DNA of 64,000 nt from Phorcus lineatus. Lineage: Eukaryota > Mollusca > Gastropoda > Trochida > Trochidae. Position numbers and translations under genes: made by a program. The stretch is from NCBI GenBank assembly GCA_921293015.1, contig OV121098.1, forward strand, positions 10,453,016 through 10,517,015, read 5' to 3'. The notes beneath the pieces were generated by a model. That model saw nothing but the letters and a program-made list of their open reading frames with translations, was not told where the DNA came from and made no database searches. Below are positions 57,701 through 64,000 of the stretch, one piece after another (within the stretch, counting starts at the first letter, position 1; each line of letters starts with the position of its first letter).

Positions 57701-57875
57701 GTTCAAGCGCCGACTCACGACACACCTGTTCACAAAATCTTACAATATCTAAATCCCTCCTTGCAGGTTTACATCCCAAATTCCCCGTTGTATATATGTT
57801 GTTTACTCTTTTTAACTGTTGTAGCGCTTTGAGCATGCTAAGCATGGATTTAGCGCAATACAAATTTATAACCCA
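54740..57875 (+). mobile_element. L2/CR1-like LINE, decayed
   Basis: A plus-strand non-LTR retrotransposon covering the endonuclease, reverse transcriptase and C-terminal region. It ends GCGCTTTGAGCATGC ... TTTAGCGCAATACAAA near 57872, a 3' end typical of these families in marine invertebrates. It sits about 380 bp downstream of the host exon, in the same orientation, presumably in an intron. No target duplication was found. Confidence 0.85.
54790..57752 (+). pseudogene. LINE ORF2 remnant: AP endonuclease plus reverse transcriptase
   Basis: The endonuclease starts GLWNAQSCRN and DILVITESWL (about 54857-54960). A frameshift near 55025 is followed by GGGGIAVLY, then VFVGDFNVQFNHP and SDHHLILFNV (55336-55641). 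The same frame continues through TGA at 55639-55641 and TGA at 55918-55920 into reverse transcriptase (55987-57222). RT motifs seen are FRPVSNLSYLSKLLERAV, LLDLSSAFDTVDHDCLL (motif A Asp), PQGSVLGPMLF, and YADDVQL (motif C). A frameshift near 57085 leads to LGVFLDTELS and the conserved tail LDYCNSVLSGLNQ, LQSVQNVAARIV, and LLWNSLPLDIK, ending at 57752. Two frameshifts and two stops make it non-functional. Catalytic residues of RT are still present. Confidence 0.85.
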
Positions 57876-58176
57876 CTGTCAATGTTTGGCGGAAAACAAC
57901 GAAAAAAAGCGATCATGTTGGAATGCTTTCACCACGTGACCATTCTCTCGTTCGATAATACGAAACGGGTTTCAGATTCACATTGACTTTTCAAGCAGGT
58001 TGAATCAAACTGGATTCCTCTTTGCTTGTCTCGTGCGCGCCATACATTGTTCGATTATACGAAACCGGTTTCGCCGTTACATTGACTTGAACTGAACGGA
58101 AAACTAGAACTAGATTTCGTTTTGCTTCCCTCGTGCAGACGACACATTGTTGATTCGTGCAGACGAAGAATATTAG

Positions 58177-58498
58177 TGCAATCACAGTGGGCCAAGTGCA
58201 CCAAAAAAGAAGAAATTAAGTAAACAACAGTTTCGCGAGAATTATTCTGAAACATTTAACAGTTTACAAAAGTCACGCAGTGAATATATGATTGATGATT
58301 TCCACGCGTTTTGTCGACTTTGCAATACCGATTTTTCCGTCGCTCATGGGGGAAAGGACGATTGCAGAAAGCATGTCATGTCAGAAGCACAAGACCTCAG
58401 AAAAATTGAAATCAGAGCTAAAACCAATGAATTCATATTTTGTTGGAATCAAAGATAACTTACAAGATGATGTTACAAACCAGTACTCAAGAAAGTAA
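58177..58498 (+). pseudogene. hAT-type N-terminal zinc-finger fragment
   Basis: From 58177 the plus strand is open in one frame through a Lys-rich stretch, then MIDDFHAFCRLCNTDFS and VAHGGKDDCRKHVMS. This is the C-x2-C ... H-G-G ... H finger found at the N-terminus of many hAT-derived (DUF4371-like) proteins. After about 58378, the expected second His and continuation (QKHKTSEKLKSELKPMNSYF) appear in a different frame, running to 58498, so a frameshift lies between. No transposase core follows, because DIRS-like sequence begins at 58800. No ATG is present before 58288. Truncated and inactive. Confidence 0.6.
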
Positions 58499-58799
58499 AG
58501 AGCTGAAGTCAAAAGGCGACAAGATAACTAGTTACTTATACCTATGTTGATTCAAGCAGGAGGTATGGTAGACCGAATTTTCTGTCGCCGAATGCTGTAT
58601 TCTCGCAAGCGAGCCGCATACTAACTATCCAGTGGGGTTGCAGGTAGAGCCTCTCGACCTAGAGGTATGGGACTTAAATTAAAACTTCACATTAGTGTTA
58701 TGTTGTCATTTTAATGTCAAACGTGATTTTATTTTAGTTGACTACTAATTTTAACTTCAAACTACTAATTTTGACCCATGCCACTACTAATTGCATCAA

Positions 58800-60970
58800 T
58801 TAGGGGTTGGCATCTCTGCTTTCTATACGGGGTGAAACTTGATCAACTTGTTTCCTAGAACAAAACTTAATCCATCTGTCCCAGTACGTCTTGTACTGTT
58901 TGCGAGTACTTCCTCGCCAGGACTGTAACATAACGTTGGCAACTTGCGGAGTTATCCCTCTCTCGTCAGGATTTCCGGAGACTGGGAAAACACCTAGCGT
59001 CATCTGGTCCAACGGTGGATGAGTGGCTCGACTCCATGGGAGGTATAGAACCTGGCTTCCCCTTGGTATCATCCTGGGTCTGTCAAACAGAAGATGCAAC
59101 ATACGAGTTAACCAAACCTGAGTTGGCCATATAGGAGCTAGCACAATACCAGTAGCCATTTCAGCAATAATCTTTTGAATGCATCGTGACAGAAGACAGA
59201 AAGGTGGAAAGCAATGAAACTCTTCTAATTGCCAGTTATAAGTAAATGCATCAACATGAATTGCTCCGGGGTCTGGATGCCATGATATGTATTTACGTAG
59301 TTTATTGTTCAATCTTGTAGCAAACAGATCTATTTTGGGTACAACCATATCAATAGACAAAATCTTTTCAAACACTGATGTTTCAAGGGACCACTCAGTC
59401 CTGTCAGAAAACTTTCTAGATGCATTATCTGCATCGACTTTTTCAACACCTGCAAGATGGGATATGACAATCTTGACATTATTATCAATGCATTGTTTCA
59501 CTATCTCCCTTGCAATTTCATCACACTCTGGGGATGCCATGCAGTGGCATGCACCCATTTCTCTTACATAACTGACAGCTGTAGTATTATCACACTGAAT
59601 ATGAATAATATCCCCTGAATTTTTTCTCTTGAAGGACAAAACAGCTAACAAAATTGCTTTCAACTCCAAAACATTTATGTGATTTTTACTCTCAGATAGA
59701 GACCATCTACCATTAGCGGTGGCGCCATCACAACAGGCACCCCAGCCTTCTTGGCTTGCATCTGTCTGTAATGTGATACTTGGTGACGGCATCACAATAT
59801 CCTTTTGTGAGCCTTTAATGTTTTCAATCCACCAAATAACTTGTTGCTTACTAGCATTTGACAGTGACAGCGAGGAATCAAAATTCCAATTATTCTGTCG
59901 TAAGGCCCTGATTTTGTCTTTTTCAAGATCTCTGTATATAGTTATAGTTTCCCATACTCAACAGCAGGAAAGGATGAAATAATTTTGCCAATGTAGACTG
60001 CTAGCTCTCTGATTGTAAGCTTTCTATTACGTAAGAGTTTAAGTCCTAAATGCACCAAAGTGCTTGCCTTCTCATCATCCATTATTACTTTCATTTGAAC
60101 AGAGTCAATAAATCCAAAAAACTTTAGTTTCTGATTTGGTAGCAGTTGGGATTTTTTCCTATTTACTGTAAACCCAAATTTTGTGAACAAAGTGATTGCA
60201 CTAAATGCATTTTCTCTGCAAAGGGACTTGTTTGTATTTGAAATCAAACTGTCATCTATATATCCTAAGCAATTTATTCCATTCTGTCTTAAGGATGAAT
60301 AGATTATTTTTGTCAGTTTTGTAAAGATGCGAGGGGCTGATGCCAGACCATTGGGCAAACAAGTAAATTGATAAAGGTTGCCATTGAATCTAAATCTCAG
60401 AAATTTTCTCTGTGAATTATGAATGTTTACAGAATAATATGCATCTTGCAGATCAACAGATGCCATGTAGGTTTCTTTTGTGACAAGTGACAAAGCAGTT
60501 TCGAGTGAATCCATTTTAAAATGATGGTATTTGATATACTTTTTCAATTCTTTAAGATTAAGTATCATTCGGAAAGATCCATCTTTCTTTTTTCTCAAGA
60601 ATATATTCGAAACAAACTGGCTAGTTTCATTTTCAACTTTTTCAATGACATTACAATCTAGGAATTGTTTGATACAATTGTACAGAGATAAATTCACTTT
60701 CCTTCTTATCAAAATTTATTGGTTTTGGTTCTTTCCTTTGAACAGGTAATGTATTGTCAATAAATTTTAGTTTTACTCCCCAGACAAACTGTAAAATTGT
60801 TTTATCACTTGTCAGTTTAGACCATTCATGGGTAAAATGTTTCAAATTACCGGCAATGTTTGTGTTATTGCTATCTATATTTGTACACTCATCTACCTTG
60901 GTGGCGCTATCCTCCAGCTCGCTGGGGTCGTCTACTTCACCCTCCCTCTTTTCTGAAGGTACTTCTTGAA
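58800..60970 (-). pseudogene. DIRS pol remnant: reverse transcriptase and RNase H
   Basis: The frame upstream of RT (about 60970-60715) encodes HEWSKLTSDKTILQFVWGVK, typical of the DIRS RT entry. A frameshift near 60715 leads to the main RT block (60712-59942) with FRMILNLKELKKYI, MASVDLQDAYYSV (catalytic Asp), FTCLPNGLASAPRIF and LGYIDDSLIS. A single in-frame TAA at 59944-59942 separates it from RNase H (ITLQTDASQEGWGACC, LELKAILLAV, IQCDNTTAVSYV) and from the conserved connection VPKIDLFATRLNNKL. The frame ends at 58800, just after the start of the recombinase N-terminal domain. Inactive. Confidence 0.8.
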
Positions 60971-62176
60971 CCTGTTCAGAGTCGACTGGTTCGACCCGCT
61001 ATCTAAAAAAGCGTTCTGCTGGGAAGTATTCTGAAGAAAAGTTTCATAGTTCTGTGGCCGACCAAATCCTCTACTGCGTCCCCGATAGTAGTAGGGTCGG
61101 TCGCGATGGGCACCTCGGTTCCACCGTCTTCTTTGGAATCTTCCGGCTTTAGCACCAAGACGGTGTGCGACGCCAAGATCTCGAAGATTTTTCACAACTT
61201 CATCGCCAAACACTAATTCAGGTGTACTGCATGTTGCAGGTGAGCACAGCGCCCGATACTCTGTAGCAATTTCAAATCGCAAGAGTTCTTTACGTTTCTG
61301 GACTGTCATGAGGTTTGTATATCCCATAATGTTCAAAACATCTCCAAGTATGATTAACATTTTCTCAAAATGAGGCTTTGGGAGGTCAGTTTTATTCTTG
61401 AACAGTAATTCCATTGCGAGGACGGTGGCCATTGAACCTCTGATAACACCGCTTTGGATTTTCTGCATTTTTGTGTCAACTGCACGTGCTTGGCCCGAAA
61501 CATTGTCCCATATCAGTTTATTGAGTTCAGGTACTTGGAGTTGCGGGCAATTGGCTGGCTTCATGTGAATTTTCATTCTTTCATTCACGATAGATTCATT
61601 TTTCACTTCCTTGTTCGGTTGCAAATTGAACAGCCCAGCCACAATGTCAACAAGAAATATTGGGATTTCTTCCCCTTTCTCAGCCGCTAAACCAAGGCTC
61701 TCTTTCAACTGATCAATGTCATTAGTGTCTTTATTTTCATTGCATGTTTTGTTCAAGTTTACATCGTCGATGTTTTTGTCAAGCATAGCCGCTATTGGAT
61801 CTTGCGTGGGAGATTTGACATGCATTTGTCCTGATTCAAGACCGTAATCGTCCTCATCATCAAAATAATCTCTATCTTCTTGATAATTTTGTTGATAGAT
61901 ACTGTCACTAAGTCTAGTGAAATTGTTTTCCATGTTGCCACTAAGCTGGGTCAAACCGGAGTTCATTTACTTTATTTCTGACAACATTGCCATCATTGTT
62001 GCGTCGAGAGACACGGGCGGCACGTGCACATCATCTTTTGATGTAGATTGCTTTGAGGTCGACGCCTCAGATGGCATAGATTTCGACGATTTCTGATAAT
62101 CATCTTTAGTTTTAGATTTCACGTCAGATTTGCTGCTTTTCTTCCCACGTGGGGGTGAGAGCATGGCGTCAGCCAT
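60932..62176 (-). pseudogene. DIRS gag-like ORF with one internal stop
   Basis: ATG at 62176 opens a Lys/Ser-rich N-terminus (LSPPRGKKSSKSDVKSKTK). The frame meets TAA at 61969-61967 (codon 70) and continues unbroken to 60932, so a single substitution splits an otherwise intact ORF of 414 codons. The middle part contains a helical capsid-like region (LNKLIWDNVSGQARAVDTK, MQKIQSGVIRGSMATV). The C-terminal part is Arg/Gly/Tyr-rich (RRRWNRGAHRDRPYYYRGRS), consistent with RNA binding. Its end overlaps the pol frame, as is usual in DIRS elements. Confidence 0.75.
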
Positions 62177-62520
62177 GTCCGTACAAATTCGGTGACAGAT
62201 AAAATCAAAATACTACAGTTCAATTTCAAATAGAATTCAAAGTCTTTGGATTGGTGATATGACGCCTCAGGTCATACAAACAAGCTATGAATCGATGAAT
62301 GAAGACACTGCAGGTCTTTTCATCAAAGCGTGCATACAACAAGCTCGCTAAAAAAGCGTCTGATTTAAGCGCGAAACGCGAGTGCTCTGACTAGCGCATG
62401 CCCACTTGCCATCTCATGTGACCTTTGGCACGTGACTGGTTGGTGGAATCTCTTTAATCCAAGGAATTAAAGCCTGCAGTTAATCCTAGCCTTTGCGTTG
62501 TGTTTTATTTCTCTACAAGG
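62177..62520 (-). other. 5' untranslated part of the DIRS-like element (putative)
   Basis: Non-coding sequence before the gag ATG. The outermost part reads ACTAGTTATGTAACCCTTGT on the minus strand and could be the element terminus. No terminal repeat partner was identified. Confidence 0.4.
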
Positions 62521-62822
62521 GTTACATAACTAGTTCCATCTCAGAAAACCTTAAACCCACCGTTGCCTAACCTACTGCTTGATAAGATTTTGTTCGTCTA
62601 TCCTTGGCCTTCAGACCCAGGGCTAATCCACAAGAATCCCTCTAATACGGTCTGTAAATCAAGGCTATTCAAGTCAATTTATGGCAGGAGCTTCGTCTCG
62701 GGTTACAACATTATATGCCTGACTGCTCGGTCTGAGCTCCATCCAATTGGATGACCAGCAGGCTTACCATATAATGTACCCATCCACTAGTCAACCACTC
62801 TCTCAGACTTTAGGATTTCTGA

Positions 62823-63132
62823 ACTTCATCTTAATTCAAGCCCTCTTAATGATCTTTGCTTTTGTAATTCATCTACATCATCCCTGACAATTAATTCTAG
62901 TCTTCCTTCAATACCCCTTTCCTTAACATTTTTTTTCCATTTCGACTCATAAGCTTTTAACCCTTCCATAGCCCATACTATTTTCTTACCGGCTGATCCC
63001 GCCAAAGTATGGCTTGACAGATCTTCACACAGCAAATCAGTAATCGGTATTATATTCCCGTTAAACCCCTGATTTCTGTTAGTTATCTTAATGGCCTTTA
63101 CCTCTACTCCTTACTGCTACACTAACCAACTA
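62823..63132 (-). CDS. Unidentified ORF, about 95 codons
   Basis: The minus strand is open from about 63112 to the stop at 62828-62826, encoding a charged, protein-like sequence (VEVKAIKITNRNQGFNG, ITDLLCEDLSSHTLAGSAGK, MEGLKAYESKWKKNVKERG, IVRDDVDELQKQRSLRG). No in-frame ATG is present near the 5' end, so it may be an exon or a retroelement gag fragment. I do not recognise a family. No clear splice sites were found at either edge. Confidence 0.3.
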
Positions 63133-63207
63133 ACACTATCAATGCAGTTAAATTGCAAACATTTAGGGTCGCCCAGAGAAGCGAAAAAGGTCGACAACAT
63201 TCACAGG

Positions 63208-63684
63208 CCTACCATACACACGGCAAACAAATCTTCAAAACTGACCACATATACTCTAAAACTGACCACAAATCGTCTGAAACGGAAGAAATACCTTCCA
63301 AAACTGACACCATATCCTCTGAATGGACACAATAGCTTCTGCAACTGAAAACAAATCGTTTGGAATGGAAACAAAACTTCCAAATCTTCAAAACTGACCA
63401 CATATACTCTAAAACTGACCACAAATCGTCTGAAACGGAAGAAATACCTTCCAAAACTGACACCATATCCTCTGAATGGACACAATAGCTTCTGCAACTG
63501 AAAACAAATCGTTTGGAATGGAAACAAAACTTCCAAATCTTCAAAACTGACCACATTCAAAAACGATTTGTTTTCAGTTGCAGAAGCTTTGGAAGGTATT
63601 TTTTCCGTTTCAGACGATTTGTGGTCAGTTTAAGAGTATATGTGGTCAGTTTTGAAGATTTGTTTGCCGTGTGTATGGTAGGCC
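63208..63684. mobile_element. Foldback element with 153-bp tandem units
   Basis: The ends are GGCCTACCATACACACGGCA (63208) and its exact inverse (63665-63684), extending inward for over 100 bp. Between them, a 153-bp unit starting at ATCTTCAAAACTGACCACAT repeats at 63231, 63384 and (partly) 63537. The 3' part (from about 63555) is the inverse of the first unit with an internal deletion. Minus-strand frames of 115-119 codons are made only of these repeats and are not genes. Confidence 0.85.
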
Positions 63685-64000
63685 CGATTCAGTACTCACC
63701 AACCACCAGTCAAAGTCTCTCTGTCTTGCTGAATCCGGGTCACGGCACCAAAAGGATCCCCTGTGTAGCACAATCACAAGGGACACACTTCGAAATATTC
63801 AAACTAGAAGACAAGACGTTGATTTTCTTGGCTTTTATTTCCTTTTAAGTACTTTGAACCAATCTTGCCGTCGACACTTCCAGCCCGCTTTCCCTGGGCA
63901 CCCTCACGACACCCAGCGCGCCTTCCTCACATGGCTGGCTGTGACCCAACACCTCTCTCAATGGCTGAGAATCCGAACTCTCTCTCCAGGACCATGACGA
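63685..64000. other. Unassigned end of window
   Basis: The last 150 bp are markedly GC-richer. A 108-codon plus-strand frame reaches 63997 and is cut by the window edge. It overlaps the foldback element and has no recognisable domain. Confidence 0.4.

Larger units (their letters stand above)
58800..62520 (-). mobile_element. DIRS-like retroelement, truncated before the tyrosine recombinase
   Basis: Minus-strand element. A 5' region (about 62520-62177) precedes a gag-like ORF (62176-60932) and an overlapping pol with RT and RNase H (about 60970-58800). The order, the RT type (LGYIDDSLI) and the segment ending in SWRGSTRKQYKTYWDRW are characteristic of DIRS elements, where a tyrosine recombinase should follow. 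Here sequence similarity ends at 58800, so the recombinase catalytic domain is missing. The internal complementary and terminal repeats could not be delimited. Confidence 0.8.

Noticed and set aside
63201..63560. Open frames of 115-119 codons on the minus strand
   Set aside because: They are translations of the 153-bp foldback units, repeated twice within the peptide.

Overview
The window is AT-rich nuclear DNA of an invertebrate animal, most likely a bivalve or other mollusc. The evidence is sparse exons with GT/AG introns, a dense mix of LINE, DIRS, Ty3/gypsy, hAT and SINE remains, a tRNA-derived SINE ending in the (CTCAC)n tail common in mollusc genomes, AGCTCATCAGG-type repeats, and AAGGGAGATAACTC-like words. 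This is recognition from sequence, not a database match. There are no operons, rRNA genes, functional tRNA genes or CRISPR arrays.

Host genes. Three or four host loci are visible, all fragmentary. (1) A minus-strand Myb/SANT-like DNA-binding gene (NAIF1/MSANTD/TSNARE1-like) lies at 15.7-18.1 kb. Its last three exons have matching splice phases, but its first exon carries an in-frame TGA and an apparent phase break. (2) A plus-strand first exon at 19371 encodes a short signal-peptide-like start and ends in phase 1. The only other convincing plus-strand exon, at 54078-54360, encodes a two-Cys, Ig-like beta-rich segment and begins in the matching phase, so the two may belong to one gene with an intron of about 34.7 kb. 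(3) A minus-strand ORF at 19431-19919 codes for an unrecognised protein and has one internal TAG. (4) A chain of well-formed splice sites at 10.9-13.3 kb marks a possible non-coding transcript or tiny gene.

Layout. 0-4.6 kb: a LINE tail, a perfect hairpin and a CGGC-rich repeat. 4.6-6.7 kb: a hAT-type non-autonomous element. 6.7-10.7 kb: nothing recognisable. 10.7-15.7 kb: the putative spliced transcript and a second, inverted CGGC-rich repeat. 15.7-20 kb: host genes with a LINE fragment inserted in a host repeat. 20.8-24.8 kb: a MITE with CRE palindromes, a SINE tail, tandem repeats and an RNase H LINE of the I type. 25.7-29.3 kb: an almost intact hAT transposon with a TTF-type finger, one dinucleotide frameshift, clean terminal repeats and a possible 5-bp target duplication. 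29.7-30.9 kb: an AGCTCATCAGG element with a 145-bp tandem array. 31.5-34.8 kb: a TIR element holding a 369-bp composite insertion. 35.9-40.4 kb: a 4.5-kb element with inverted arms of nearly 600 bp. 41.5-44.9 kb: a hAT MITE and a TTAA-flanked element built of GACGG-N4-CCGTC palindromes. 46.7-51.8 kb: a Ty3/gypsy LTR retrotransposon with integrase upstream of reverse transcriptase (Gmr1-type order). 52.2-53.5 kb: small TIR elements. 54-58 kb: the host exon and an L2/CR1-like LINE. 58-62.5 kb: a zinc-finger fragment and a DIRS-like retroelement truncated before its tyrosine recombinase. 63.2-63.7 kb: a foldback element with 153-bp units.

Most coding capacity here therefore belongs to mobile elements, and none of the autonomous ones appears fully intact. 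The most notable single item is the Gmr1-like gypsy element. The most notable structures without a standard name are the CGGC-rich inverted repeat family, the TTAA palindrome-cluster element and the composite foldback insertions.
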